27,780 bases of DNA from JAHJQQ01 sp041739295 (GCA_041739295.1 JBGSOE010000339.1:1-27780), one strand, 5' to 3'. Counted from the first letter of the stretch, positions 1-8,182 are shown. Numbers and translations: made by a program. The notes: generated by a model not told the origin, from the letters alone.

Positions 1-62
1 CTTCGAGTCACCCACCCGCGCCTTGCATCTGCTCGCTTGATCAAATTAATCAGAGGTTCCCT
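1..62 (-). repeat. Right end of MITE-like element (family C, copy 1, cut by window edge)
   Basis: The end reads ATTAATCAGAGGTTCCC and is followed by TA. The reverse complement of this stretch matches the left 62 bases of the element at 14451-14667 almost base for base, including the AAGCGAGCAG and GCAAGGCGCGG segments. It is therefore the same element in the opposite orientation, continuing beyond the window. It is non-coding. Confidence 0.75.
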
Positions 63-125
63 AAACAATCGATGTGCTAATTATAGCCTGTCTCCGCCTT
101 ACCGCTAATTCGCTACAGTAAACAC

Positions 126-1265
126 CTATTCTCCCAGCAGCTCCGCGACCGGCTGCAGTTGCTCGACATGCTGGGATACGACTTTCATGATGACGATGAT
201 CGGTATGCTCAGCAGCATGCCCCAGACACCCCACAACCAGCCCCAGAACAACAGCGAAATGAATATCGCCGCCGTATTCATTTTGGCGATTCTTCCGGTC
301 ATCCAGGCAGTGACGAAGGTACCGACGATGGTCGCAATGGCCAATGACATTCCCGCGACCAACATAACCGTTGATAGATCGCCAAACTGCAAAAAGGCCG
401 CCATGCCGGTAGCGGCGGCTGTGACTGCCGGACCAAAATAGGGGATGAGATGCAGCAAGCCCGCCGCGACAGCCCAGGCGCCCGCGTTTTCAAGACCAAT
501 CCAGCGGAACGTGGCCCAGGCAAGTAACGCGACCAGCACATTGGTCACCAACAACATGAACATATAGTTCTGGATAGAGTTGTTGATGTCGTCGAGGATA
601 TGCACCGTGATCTTTCTTCGCGACAGCGATGGTCCGGTGAGCCGCACCATTTTCCGCTTGAAGGTATCCGCCGACAGCAACAGAAAGAACACTAGGAAAA
701 CGACCATTAACGCTTGACCTGCGAAGCCCAGTACGCCTTTGGAGCCGGCCCAGAGATAATCATTCAGCTTGAACGCCGGTGGATCGATAACGACATGCGT
801 CGCGCGCGGCTTTGGCGGACTACCGGTGACTTGTGAGGTCGCTTTTTCCATTTCGGTCGCGGCGGCCTGCACATTCTTCATGGTATCGCTCTGACCCTTG
901 CCCATGCTGGCCAGCCCAGCGGAAAACCGGCTCGTGGTTTCCGGCAACTGTGTCAGAATCTTCTGCACCTGTCCTTGCAAAGCATATGAGCCAAGCAGCA
1001 GCGTACAGAGCACGCCGACCATAACGATGCTGGCACTGAATAAGCGCGGAATCCTGAGACGTTCGAGCCACACCACCAGCGGATTCAGGGTATACGCAAA
1101 CAGGATTCCGAGCAGCAGCGAGATGATAAAACTTTGCGCCCACTCCAATGCAAACACCACAGCGATCGTTGCCAGTATGCCCAGCGACAGGCCGCTTGCG
1201 TCTACTGGAAGGCGGATAACGGGCAGAGGGGTTGTGTCCTGAGGGGTTGTAACTGGCGGCGGCAT
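126..1265 (-). CDS. AI-2E family transporter (PerM/YdiK-like membrane protein)
   Basis: Predicted polytopic inner-membrane protein of 379 residues. Hydrophobic segments group as in the AI-2E transporter family (PF01594): two near the N-terminus (about residues 20-65), one at about 75-95, a long soluble loop at about 100-175, then four or five C-terminal helices. The C-terminal half has the family-like stretches GLLHLIPYFGPAV and LWGVWGMLLSIPIIVI. Members export small molecules or ions; the name does not prove AI-2 export. The frame stays open upstream to 1559, but that start would overlap the neighbouring small gene by 77 nt and would add a low-complexity, arginine-rich stretch. I therefore chose the ATG at 1265, just before MPPPVTTP. 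No clear Shine-Dalgarno precedes it, so a TTG or other start between 1265 and 1400 is possible. It is probably co-transcribed with the upstream small gene. Confidence 0.85.
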   Translation of the reverse strand: MPPPVTTPQDTTPLPVIRLPVDASGLSLGILATIAVVFALEWAQSFIISLLLGILFAYTLNPLVVWLERLRIPRLFSASIVMVGVLCTLLLGSYALQGQVQKILTQLPETTSRFSAGLASMGKGQSDTMKNVQAAATEMEKATSQVTGSPPKPRATHVVIDPPAFKLNDYLWAGSKGVLGFAGQALMVVFLVFFLLLSADTFKRKMVRLTGPSLSRRKITVHILDDINNSIQNYMFMLLVTNVLVALLAWATFRWIGLENAGAWAVAAGLLHLIPYFGPAVTAAATGMAAFLQFGDLSTVMLVAGMSLAIATIVGTFVTAWMTGRIAKMNTAAIFISLLFWGWLWGVWGMLLSIPIIVIMKVVSQHVEQLQPVAELLGE

Positions 1266-1482
1266 TGTCTGCACAGTGACGTTGCCTGGCTCAGACTCGC
1301 CCGCGCCAAGCCGTGTTTCTTCAGGATGATTTGAGTCGGCCTGAATGTCGGACTTAGCGGGAACCGCTGATGGGGTTGCAGTGGTATTCAAGAGATTCTG
1401 TCGGTACTTTCTAGTGATGAATGTCTGAGCATCAATACCGGCGCGACGCGTCTTAAGGCGGGCCCTGCCAGCATTGATGGAA

Positions 1483-1704
1483 TCAGCCCTTCCTGCCGGG
1501 AGAAAGCAGCAGCAGACCGCCGATAACGATCGCACCGACTCCTGCCCAGACAGGAACATTGACAGTCTCCTTGTCCTGTACTGTCAACTCCAATGGACCT
1601 ATCTGTGCCTGTTGTGTTGACTTCGTATAGGTGAAGCCGCCGTATACCAGCGCCAGTATGCCCGCCATCATCAGAATGGCCGCTGTAATTTTAATTTGAT
1701 TCAT
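1483..1704 (-). CDS. Small two-helix membrane protein (DUF3185-like)
   Basis: A 73-residue protein with a hydrophobic helix at about residues 5-22, a short polar middle (QIGPLELTVQDKETVNVP) and a second helix at about 50-66, ending in a basic PGRKG tail. The layout resembles small DUF3185-type membrane proteins, but I do not recognise a specific family with certainty. The start was set at the ATG at 1704 because GGAGAG lies about 6-8 nt upstream. A start at 1728 would add nine residues and place this signal inside the gene. It lies directly upstream of the AI-2E transporter gene in the same direction, so the two probably share a transcript. Function is unknown; the context of small envelope stress proteins suggests membrane stress. 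Confidence 0.75.
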   Translation of the reverse strand: MNQIKITAAILMMAGILALVYGGFTYTKSTQQAQIGPLELTVQDKETVNVPVWAGVGAIVIGGLLLLSPGRKG

Positions 1705-1797
1705 CTCGCACTCTCCAAAAACAATCAAACTGTATTTATATTTCAGCGCCGGACAGATCTTGCATAGTGCGCCGAAGTTCGTACGTGCAACAGACCA

Positions 1798-1970
1798 TTA
1801 AACTTATAAACCGCATTTGCCACGGAATCACACGGAAAAACCCGGACCAGATCATAAGCCTCACGCCGGCACCGCCATCACCCGCAAGGTGCTGAATAGT
1901 CGCTCCAGTAAGGCACTGTGTTTCAGTGTCTTCCGTGTGTTTCCGTGGCTGAAATGATTTTTAGGTTAAA
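1798..1970 (+). repeat. Family A intergenic repeat, copy A1
   Basis: About 170 bp bounded by imperfect inverted ends. The left end is ATAAACCGCATTTGCCACGG and the right end is CCGTGGCTGAAATGATTTTTAGG. Inside are CACACGGAAAAACCCGGACC on the left and TCTTCCGTGTGTTTCCGTGG on the right, so the transcript could fold into a long hairpin. Further full copies lie at 2108-2300, 8804-8977, 9116-9288, 19331-19499 and 27549-27715. No reading frame is conserved. Confidence 0.85.
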
Positions 1971-1975
1971 AGGAA

Positions 1976-2070
1976 GTCCCCTCCCCCTTGACGGGGGAGG
2001 GCCAGGGAGAGGGTGAGTCAGTTTCAGACAGCCCCCTCTCCCTGGCCCTCTCCCGCGAGGGGAGAGGGAA
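1976..2070. repeat. Palindromic CCCTCTCCCTGGCCCTCTCCC-type repeat
   Basis: The left arm at about 1978-2014 and the right arm at about 2032-2068 are inverted copies of each other around a short spacer (GTCAGTTTCAGACAG). This is a widespread proteobacterial intergenic palindrome. It sits exactly between family A copies A1 and A2. It may act as a transcription barrier for the minus-strand genes on its two sides. Confidence 0.8.
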
Positions 2071-2107
2071 CTCTCCGTTTACGGCGTCAGGAAACCATTT
2101 ACAAACG

Positions 2108-2300
2108 TTAAACCTATAAACCGCATTTGCCACGGAATCACACGGGAAAACCCGGACCAGATCATAAGCCTCAGGCCGGCACCGCCATCACCCGCAAGGG
2201 GGTGAATAGTCGCTCCAGGACTGCACTGTGTTTCTGTGTCTTCCGTGTGTTTCTGTGTCTTCCGTGTGTTTCCGTGGCTGACATGATTTTTTAGGTTAAA
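2108..2300 (+). repeat. Family A intergenic repeat, copy A2
   Basis: Same element and orientation as A1. This copy is longer because a 19 bp unit around TGTGTTTCTGTGTCTTCCG is duplicated in tandem near the right end. Its right end (AGGTTAAA) contains the stop codon of the small gene at 2296-2445. Confidence 0.85.
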
Positions 2301-2445
2301 CGACCCGTCGACCCTGTATGACTCGAAGCAGGATTATGACGATGGCGATCACCAGAAGAATATGAATGAAGCCGCCCATCGTGTACGCGGAGACCAAACC
2401 TAGTGCCCAGAGTACTAATAAGATAATTGCGATTGTTTCAAGCAT
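2296..2445 (-). CDS. Lmo0937 family (DUF5670) small membrane protein
   Basis: A 49-residue peptide, beginning MLETIAIILLVLWALGLVSA and continuing with TMGGFIHILLVIAIVIILLR, then a basic VIQGRRVV tail. This two-helix arrangement with a central glycine pair is the pattern of the Lmo0937 family of tiny membrane proteins, often found next to CsbD, glycine-zipper and other stress genes. AAGGA lies 9 nt upstream of the ATG, which supports translation. The TAA stop falls within the end of repeat A2, so the repeat abuts or supplies the end of the gene. Role unknown beyond stress-associated membrane protein. Confidence 0.85.
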   Translation of the reverse strand: MLETIAIILLVLWALGLVSAYTMGGFIHILLVIAIVIILLRVIQGRRVV

Positions 2446-2520
2446 GGTTGTATTCCTTCTAGGCTAACAATAGTGAGACTCATATCAGTCACTTCAAGGA
2501 TCCGGAACGTTGGCTGACAA

Positions 2521-3045
2521 TCAGCCATTCGATCGGATGGCACCGTCTATGACCCTGACATGATCGCCGAGCTGCCATGCCGACGGATCGGCTTCATTGA
2601 ATACGCGACTCGAACCATCGTCGAAACGAACGGTAATTGCATAGTGCCGGGTTGTTCCTGATTGCTTTTCTATCGCATTTCCGGCAACGGCGCCGCCGAC
2701 CGCACCGGCGACCGTTGCCACGTCCTTGCCACGGCCACCGCCCACCTGATTGCCCAGCAGGCCACCAACTACCGCGCCGCCAACCAGACCGATACCGCTG
2801 GTTTCTTTTACGTCGGTGATAATCTGTATCGACTCGATGACACCGCAGTCGGCGCAGATCGGCTTACTCGCCGCACTCTGGGTACTGGTCGACGCCACTT
2901 TGGGCATGGTCTCAGTACTCTGTTGACCGTACGAGGTAGGTAACCAACCCATGAACGCTGCGATACCAACCCCGCTGAACAGTACAATCGCAATGGATGC
3001 TATCCACATCAGGGGTGATGACGATTTAGTGGGTTGCGTGGTCAT
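2521..3045 (-). CDS. Glycine-zipper 2TM domain envelope protein
   Basis: 174 residues. An N-terminal membrane anchor at about residues 12-32 is followed by a polar linker and an ICADCGVIESI segment with a CxxC. The glycine-zipper hairpin at about 83-120 includes GLVGGAVVGGLLGNQVGGG and VAGAVGGAVAGNAIEK. A small C-terminal domain has the family-like TVRFDDGSSRVF and GDHVRVIDG stretches. Proteins of this type (SlyB/glycine-zipper 2TM family) sit in the envelope and are often stress-induced. AAAGGAAG lies 5-12 nt before the ATG and supports the start. An operator-like dyad at 3119-3138 lies 73 bp upstream of the start codon. Confidence 0.9.
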   Translation of the reverse strand: MTTQPTKSSSPLMWIASIAIVLFSGVGIAAFMGWLPTSYGQQSTETMPKVASTSTQSAASKPICADCGVIESIQIITDVKETSGIGLVGGAVVGGLLGNQVGGGRGKDVATVAGAVGGAVAGNAIEKQSGTTRHYAITVRFDDGSSRVFNEADPSAWQLGDHVRVIDGAIRSNG

Positions 3046-3118
3046 AAAGACTTCCTTTGGGTATGTGCTGTTGACAAGTATCTATATGCCTGTAGCTTGA
3101 ACGCATCGCTGCGTACGG

Positions 3119-3138
3119 TCGGTACGTTGGCGCACATA
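3119..3138. promoter_or_regulatory. Operator-like 20 bp dyad, site 1
   Basis: TCGGTACG-TTGG-CGCACATA. It shares the half-sites and the 4 bp spacer of five other sites in the window. It lies in the 3046-3342 gap, 73 bp upstream of the glycine-zipper start codon. The rest of this gap shows no gene. Confidence 0.6.
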
Positions 3139-3342
3139 GGGTGATTTGTCGTGAGTCCGCCATGGATCATCTCAGCAAGGCAGTTGCGCTGACAAAAACA
3201 TCAAAAACCGGAACAACAGCCAACTGAACCCGCCGGCAGGAGGATGATTTTTATGGAGTTCCAAGCAAGTGAAATGAGAGCGGATAACGAACGTGCATGA
3301 CAAGACCGCTCGTCGAGCGCTGTGCGGAAACGCAAAGGTGGA

Positions 3343-4194
3343 CTAAATTGCAGGTACAGGCTCAGTATTGCCCTGCATCGATTCCGTGACATCCTTACCG
3401 ATACCGCGATAGCCGGTAAAGCGACCGGATGAGTCGAACATTGGTTCACCGCTGACCTGCAGATATTGCAGCGCGCCATCGGGCATGACGCGGCTGTAGA
3501 CGAAATCCAGGAACGGTCGCCTGGCGTCCATGTTGGTCACGAGCTGCGCGCGTTCGGCCTCATTCCAATGTCCGCCGGCGGTACTGAAGGTTTCATCCAG
3601 CAACGCGTCGCCCTGGATGCCGAGCATCTCGAACACCGGGCCGTAGACCTTGGTGAAATGTCCGCTCTCATCCTGTTCCCAATACCAGTCCGAGGCCAGT
3701 TCAGTCAGCCGACGAAAGCGTGCTTCGCTTTCGCGCAGTTCGGCGGTCCGTTCCAGCACGGTCCGTTCCAGCAGCTTGTTGTGATTCTCGATCTGTTTGT
3801 ACAACAGGCGCACTTCCAGCAGATTGTGGATACGTGTTTTCACCTCAATCAGATCGAACGGCTTGCTGACGAAATCCTTCGCGCCGGCCTGCAAGGCGCG
3901 CAGCTTGTGCCCCGGCTGTGCCGTGATCACGAGCACCGGCAGATAGGCATCGGTTTCGATACCCTTCAGACCTTCCATCACCTGGAAGCCATCCATGATG
4001 GGCATCTGGAGGTCGAGCAGAATCAGGTCGTACTGATGTTCGCGATGCAGCGCGCAGACCGCCTGCGGATCCTGCGTCTTTGTAATGTTTGTATAACCGG
4101 CTTCGCGCAGCATGCGTTCGAGCAACTGGAGATTGGCGTCCTGATCATCGACAATCAGAATGCCGGCATTCAGGATGTCGGAGGGATTGAGCAT
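3343..4194 (-). CDS. Response regulator RR1 (REC-PAS, no recognised output domain)
   Basis: 283 residues. The receiver domain (about 10-125) has phospho-acceptor Asp61 in LILLDLQMP, acidic residues in ILIVDDQD and the conserved Lys in VSKPFD. A short coiled coil (about 128-160, LLERTVLERTAELRESE) leads to one PAS/PAC domain (about 160-275) ending in GYRGIGKDVTES. There is no DNA-binding, GGDEF, EAL or kinase domain, and nothing resembling one follows in the 300 bp downstream. The start codon ATG at 4194 overlaps the TGA of HK1 (TGATG); a GTG at 4197 is an alternative. The overlap implies translational coupling with HK1. The receiver domain is closely similar to that of RR2 (13267-14241), which carries GGDEF instead of PAS. 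Confidence 0.9.
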   Translation of the reverse strand: MLNPSDILNAGILIVDDQDANLQLLERMLREAGYTNITKTQDPQAVCALHREHQYDLILLDLQMPIMDGFQVMEGLKGIETDAYLPVLVITAQPGHKLRALQAGAKDFVSKPFDLIEVKTRIHNLLEVRLLYKQIENHNKLLERTVLERTAELRESEARFRRLTELASDWYWEQDESGHFTKVYGPVFEMLGIQGDALLDETFSTAGGHWNEAERAQLVTNMDARRPFLDFVYSRVMPDGALQYLQVSGEPMFDSSGRFTGYRGIGKDVTESMQGNTEPVPAI

Positions 4195-5912
4195 CACATA
4201 CCACCGTCTTGAGCGGGTGTCACAGCTAGCGCTGCAGAAAACTCCAAAGCCACGTCCAAGGTATCCATGAACTCTTTCACTCTGATGGGTTTGGTGAGGT
4301 ACTGGAAAAAACCAGCCTCCAGGCCCCTCTTTATATCGCGCGGCATGGCATTGGCGCTGATTGCAATGACGGGTATTTGAGTAGTCAAGGGATCCTCACG
4401 CAGCATGCCGAGCGCCTTGATGCCACTGATGCCTCCCGGCAGATTGATGTCCATCAGGATGATCTCCGGCAGATGAGCGCGTGCCAGTGCAATACCCTGA
4501 GTAGCGTCGGTCGCGCTCAGCAGGCGCAGATCGGGACGGCGTGCGATGAGTTGTTCGACCAGCAACAGGTTGGCCGGGTTGTCCTCGACATAAAGCAGCG
4601 TGCGCACCCGCACGTCGGCTGCCAATGGCAGCTGTGGGGCATGCTTCGCTAGGGCGGCGGCGCTGGCGACATGCTGTGGCTCAGCTACCCGATTCAGTTC
4701 TATCCAGAATTGGCTGCCTATGCCGACGCTACTTTCCACACCGATTTCACCGCCCATCAGTTCGATCAGTCGCTTGCTTACTACCAGTCCGATACCGGTG
4801 CCTTCTTCAGTACCGCCTTCCTGGCCAAGGCGATTAAACGATTGGAACAACTGCGCGAGATTGTCCGGCGTCAATCCCGGACCGCTGTCCGTGACGCTGA
4901 TGCGGATGCGTTGCGGGCTTGTCACAGCACACTCGACCACGACCGTGCCGCCGACGCGATTGTATTTGATGGCATTGCTCAGCAGGTTGATGAGGACCTG
5001 CTTGACGCGGGTGCGATCGGCATAGACAAAGTAAGCGGTATCGATGTTCGGAAACGTGATGTGAATGTCGCGTTTCTGCGCCTGCGGCTCGATCATGGTC
5101 TGGCAATCGAGTAGGACCTCCCACAGAGACATGGGTTCATGCGACAAGGACATCCGGCCGGACTCGATCAAGGCGAGGTCGAGGATTTCGTTAATCAGGT
5201 CCAGCAGATACCAGCCGGCCCTGAGGATCTGGCCAATGCTTTCTTTCTGGGGCGGCGTTGGCGGCGTGATATCGGAGTCCAGCAACTGCGCGAAGCCGAG
5301 GATCGCATTCAGCGGTGAGCGCAATTCATGGCTCATGTTGGAAAGGAACTCCGATTTCGCGAGATTGGCCTGTTCCGCCGCCGCCTTGGCGTGAATCAGC
5401 TCATTCTCCACCTGTTTGCGCACGGAGTTGTCGGCGCCGATCAACAGATAGCCGATGATCTCGTCGTAATCATCGCGCAAGGCCGTGATCGAGACGATCG
5501 CCGGGAAGCGGCTGCCATCCTTGCAGATATAGGTCAGATCATAGGTGTCGTCGATGCCGCGCGAGGCTTTGAAGGCCAGTGCTTCGAAGCCTGGCGTAAT
5601 GATCGTTCCGAGTTCCAGGCTCAATGCGGCGGCGCGCGCCATGACTTCCTCGGGATCGTGGATGTCGCTGGGATTGATCCTGTTGACGACTTCGGCGGCC
5701 TGATACCCCAGCATGCGCTCCGCACCGACGTTGAATAACTGAATGATGCCTTTCTCGTCGGTGGCGATAAGGGAAAAATTCGGGCTGTTCAGAATCGCGC
5801 TCTGCAAGGCGCCGATCTTCAGCATCGCCTCCTGGCGACGGAGGTCGGTGATGACATCCGCGATGTCGGCATCGTGGTTGCTGGGGCCGGAGTCGCTGTA
5901 ATGTTCGGTCAT
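4194..5912 (-). CDS. Hybrid sensor histidine kinase HK1 (PAS-HisKA-HATPase-REC)
   Basis: 572 residues, without a transmembrane segment or signal peptide, so cytosolic. Order: PAS/PAC (about 35-160, ending in GYLLIGADNSVRKQ); coiled linker; HisKA with phospho-acceptor His195 in NMSHELRSPLNAIL; HATPase_c with LLSNAIKYN (N-box), DSGPGL and GTGIGLVVSKR; C-terminal REC with Asp488 in ILMDINLPG. It autophosphorylates and passes phosphate to its own REC. I see no Hpt domain in the window to carry it on to RR1. The ATG at 5912 was preferred over a TTG at 5939. The REC has one extra glycine (LPGGISG) relative to HK2 (LPGISG). HK1 is a paralogue of HK2 along its whole length except that HK2 has three PAS domains. 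An operator-like dyad lies 126 bp upstream of the start codon. Confidence 0.92.
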   Translation of the reverse strand: MTEHYSDSGPSNHDADIADVITDLRRQEAMLKIGALQSAILNSPNFSLIATDEKGIIQLFNVGAERMLGYQAAEVVNRINPSDIHDPEEVMARAAALSLELGTIITPGFEALAFKASRGIDDTYDLTYICKDGSRFPAIVSITALRDDYDEIIGYLLIGADNSVRKQVENELIHAKAAAEQANLAKSEFLSNMSHELRSPLNAILGFAQLLDSDITPPTPPQKESIGQILRAGWYLLDLINEILDLALIESGRMSLSHEPMSLWEVLLDCQTMIEPQAQKRDIHITFPNIDTAYFVYADRTRVKQVLINLLSNAIKYNRVGGTVVVECAVTSPQRIRISVTDSGPGLTPDNLAQLFQSFNRLGQEGGTEEGTGIGLVVSKRLIELMGGEIGVESSVGIGSQFWIELNRVAEPQHVASAAALAKHAPQLPLAADVRVRTLLYVEDNPANLLLVEQLIARRPDLRLLSATDATQGIALARAHLPEIILMDINLPGGISGIKALGMLREDPLTTQIPVIAISANAMPRDIKRGLEAGFFQYLTKPIRVKEFMDTLDVALEFSAALAVTPAQDGGM

Positions 5913-6038
5913 GACACAAGCTTCGCGTTTAGAGTGCAATGATCCGGGGTCGGATAAATCGCTCGGGTCGTGAAACGACCGCGGAATTCGACCAAGATAC
6001 CCCTCAGCCTATGAAAATAGCCCATATGACCGCGGTTC

Positions 6039-6058
6039 TCTGTACGCTGACACACATA
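6039..6058. promoter_or_regulatory. Operator-like 20 bp dyad, site 2
   Basis: TCTGTACG-CTGA-CACACATA. It lies in the 156 bp gap between the end of crp1 and the start of HK1 (both minus strand), so it could control HK1-RR1. Confidence 0.6.
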
Positions 6059-6068
6059 GCTCAGCGAA

Positions 6069-6812
6069 TTATCCGGCGACATTAGGTATGTCATGACGGT
6101 TGCGCAGGTCGCACAGTAAACGATCGAATTCCTTCTTGACCACGGCATAGCATTCACAGGCGTGGGCATTCAGTCCGAAGCGGTCAAGGACCGTGATATG
6201 GCCACGGCGATAACTGATGAGCCCGGCCTGCTGCAGCTTGCCGGCAGCCTCGGTGACACCCTCGCGGCGCACGCCGAGCATGCTCGCGATCAATTCCTGC
6301 GTCATGGTCAGTTCATTGGTCGGCAGGCGATCGAGCGTCGACAGCAGCCAGCGCGACAATTGCTGCTCCACCGAATGATGACGGTTGCAGGCCGCGGTCA
6401 TGGATATCTGGGTCAGCAAGGCCTGGGTGTAACGCAGCAATAAACGCTGCACGACGCCGGCACGATTGAATTCCTGCATAAGCAAGGATGCTTTCAAGCG
6501 GTAACCGTGGCCGCCCGTCTGCACCAGTGCGCGACTGGGCGTGGTTTCACCGCCCATGAACAGCGAGATACCGAGCACGCCTTCATTGCCGACGCCGGCG
6601 ATTTCTGCCGATGCACCGTTTTCCATCACGTATTGCAGCGAGACGATGGCGGTGGTGGGAAAATAAACGTGCTGCAACTTGCCGCCGGATTCACAGAGCA
6701 CATTACCGACCGGCATCGCGACCAGTTCCAAATGCGCGGCCAGGCGATCGAATTCAGCCGCCGGCATGGCGGCGAGAAGATGATTCTGATCGGGTCGGTG
6801 CAAGTCGGACAT
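6069..6812 (-). CDS. Crp/Fnr family transcriptional regulator (crp1)
   Basis: 247 residues. The N-terminal cyclic-nucleotide-binding-like beta barrel (about 15-130) has HVYFPTTAIVSLQYVMENG and GVGNEGVLGISLFMGG. A long dimerisation helix follows, then a C-terminal winged helix-turn-helix (about 165-220) with MTQELIASMLGVRREGVTEA. It lacks the Fnr-type N-terminal cysteine cluster and the usual cAMP phosphate-binding fingerprint, so the effector is not cAMP or Fe-S by any residue I can see. This subgroup with the YFPT and VGNEG motifs is common in proteobacteria with poorly known ligands. It is a paralogue of crp2 (7129-7839); both share MLGVRR-G-(V/I)T in the HTH. An operator-like dyad at 6907-6926 lies 94 bp upstream of the start, which suggests autoregulation. 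Confidence 0.92.
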   Translation of the reverse strand: MSDLHRPDQNHLLAAMPAAEFDRLAAHLELVAMPVGNVLCESGGKLQHVYFPTTAIVSLQYVMENGASAEIAGVGNEGVLGISLFMGGETTPSRALVQTGGHGYRLKASLLMQEFNRAGVVQRLLLRYTQALLTQISMTAACNRHHSVEQQLSRWLLSTLDRLPTNELTMTQELIASMLGVRREGVTEAAGKLQQAGLISYRRGHITVLDRFGLNAHACECYAVVKKEFDRLLCDLRNRHDIPNVAG

Positions 6813-6906
6813 TGAAACCTTGGGAGCTCAATCTGGTCTGCCGGATGGACAACGACTCGGCATGAGAGAGATAACGCAAGGACAGCTTAGCACGTCAGAT
6901 GTCAAC

Positions 6907-6926
6907 TCTGTGCGATATCGAACATA
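6907..6926. promoter_or_regulatory. Operator-like 20 bp dyad, site 3
   Basis: TCTGTGCG-ATAT-CGAACATA. It lies upstream of crp1 in the 316 bp gap 6813-7128. That gap also contains two perfect hairpins (6984-7004 and 7069-7091) and no gene. Confidence 0.55.
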
Positions 6927-6983
6927 GCGTACACCGACAAGAGAGCGTATCTGGATGGATGTTGATAACGTTCGAGTTTAAAC

Positions 6984-7004
6984 GCTGATGTCTGATACAT
7001 CAGC
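6984..7004. other. Perfect hairpin (8 bp stem)
   Basis: GCTGATGT, loop CTGAT, then ACATCAGC. It lies between crp1 and crp2, with no T-run on either side. It may be a protein-binding dyad or part of the crp1 leader. Confidence 0.45.
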
Positions 7005-7068
7005 GCAACGATACCAGCCTGGTTATCACCGCCAATTCCGTGGCAGCTGTCGCGAGTCAGCTGAAGGT

Positions 7069-7091
7069 GCTCACACCCGTTCAGTGTGAGC
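7069..7091 (-). terminator. Hairpin downstream of crp2
   Basis: GCTCACAC, 7-base loop, GTGTGAGC: a perfect 8 bp stem about 38 bp past the stop codon of crp2. No U-run follows on the minus strand, so it is a weak or factor-dependent terminator at best. Confidence 0.35.
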
Positions 7092-7128
7092 TTGCACGTT
7101 TCCAGGTAGCCTGATGCCGAATCTCACC

Positions 7129-7839
7129 TCAATTCATAACACGATCATAGGTTGCCTTGTCCGCCCGATAACACCCACAAGAAGCAGCTTCCAGTCCGTC
7201 GCGATCCAGTACCGTGATGATGCCGCGGGTATAATTTATCAGCTTGTGCGCCTGCAACGAACCCGCGGCCTTGGTGATACCGACCCGCCGCACGCCCAGC
7301 ATATAGGCAAGGAATTCGTGCGTGATGTGCAGTTCGTCGCAGAAGGCGCGGTCTTGGGTCATCAACAGCCAACGGGCGAGGCGTGCTTCCAGGAGATGAA
7401 AGCGAGTGCAGGCGGCAGTCTGCGCCAGCTGGCTCATCAACACATAGATATAGCGATGCATCCCTCGTTGCAGTGCCGCACTCTGGTTGAGTTCGCGACG
7501 AAACGGCGCGGCTTTCATGCGCAAGGCCGCGCCACCACCCTGCACCAGACCATGCAGTGGCGCAACGTCGACGCCGAGCACGAGCGCAACCCCGTGCATA
7601 CCTTCATTACCAACCAGCGCCACTTCCAATTTGGCGTGACCATCAACCGGGCTCACCTGCGAAATGAAGCTGTCGGTGGGGAAATAAACGTGACGGATAC
7701 GATCTCCCGGTTCGCAGACTATTTCGTTGAACGCCAGGTCGACGGACTCGCAGCCGGCAAGAAAACGCTGCCGGTCTTTACGCGGCAATGCTTCGATCAG
7801 ACGATTGGTATGAGGAGCGCGTTTATTGGGCGTTGGCAT
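7129..7839 (-). CDS. Crp/Fnr family transcriptional regulator (crp2)
   Basis: 236 residues. The N-terminal beta-barrel sensor has RHVYFPTDSFISQVSPVDG and ALVGNEGMHGVALVLG. The helix bundle and C-terminal winged HTH include ITHEFLAYMLGVRRVGIT. It is a clear paralogue of crp1, with near-identical HTH core residues, so the two may bind the same DNA. The start was placed at the ATG at 7839 because AGGAG lies about 7 nt upstream; a non-ATG start at 7902 would add 21 residues without homology. No Fe-S cysteine cluster and no clear cAMP fingerprint. Upstream, a perfect palindrome at 8081-8100 lies between this gene and the divergent sodB remnant. The 343 bp gap 7840-8182 otherwise shows no gene. Confidence 0.92.
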   Translation of the reverse strand: MPTPNKRAPHTNRLIEALPRKDRQRFLAGCESVDLAFNEIVCEPGDRIRHVYFPTDSFISQVSPVDGHAKLEVALVGNEGMHGVALVLGVDVAPLHGLVQGGGAALRMKAAPFRRELNQSAALQRGMHRYIYVLMSQLAQTAACTRFHLLEARLARWLLMTQDRAFCDELHITHEFLAYMLGVRRVGITKAAGSLQAHKLINYTRGIITVLDRDGLEAASCGCYRADKATYDRVMN

Positions 7840-8080
7840 GGCAAGCTCCTGTGGTGTTGGCGTTAAAGCCACCAGGCGGCACAAGGAGGGCGATTCTTGC
7901 AATCCCGATTCGTATGGCGCTATACAGGATGAGTGCGTGCCGACTATGTCGACGCATCACTCCCCCCGCCAGCAGCGGACAGACATTGAGTTACGAGTGG
8001 TAACCGTATCGAAGCCAGTGTTGGCGGCCTCCGAAGACATGCTACACCCTCACTGCCCGTATCGCGGCATTTATCGGCGC

Positions 8081-8100
8081 ACTGTACGTTAACGTACAGA
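8081..8100. promoter_or_regulatory. Operator-like 20 bp dyad, site 4 (perfect palindrome core)
   Basis: ACTGTACG-TTAA-CGTACAGA. The inner 18 bases CTGTACGTTAACGTACAG are a perfect palindrome, the best-formed copy of the motif. It lies between the divergent crp2 and sodB' and could serve either promoter. Confidence 0.65.
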
Positions 8101-8182
8101 CGGATATCGACAGCGGATGTTATTTTACCTCCTGCGAGTCAGAGCAAACGGCTGTTTCGCGTGAATACTTCATGCCGACACC

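Noticed and set aside
1266..1559. N-terminal extension of the AI-2E transporter gene to 1559
   Set aside because: It would overlap the well-supported small gene at 1483-1704 and adds no transporter-like sequence.
1729..1797. Operator-like dyad upstream of the small two-helix gene (around GTTCGTACGTGCAACAGA)
   Set aside because: The half-sites cannot be aligned with the fixed 4 bp spacer without insertions.
3466..4212. Long plus-strand open frame opposite RR1
   Set aside because: It mirrors the REC-PAS gene and has no recognisable domain or ribosome site.
7114..7866. Long plus-strand open frame opposite crp2
   Set aside because: It is antisense to a clear Crp/Fnr gene, matches no family, and arises from the codon bias of the other strand.
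8090..8182. Frameshifted SodB N-terminus in another frame upstream of 8183
   Set aside because: Translations of the three frames show no HYGKHH or LPxLPY-like sequence, so a deletion is more likely than a frameshift.
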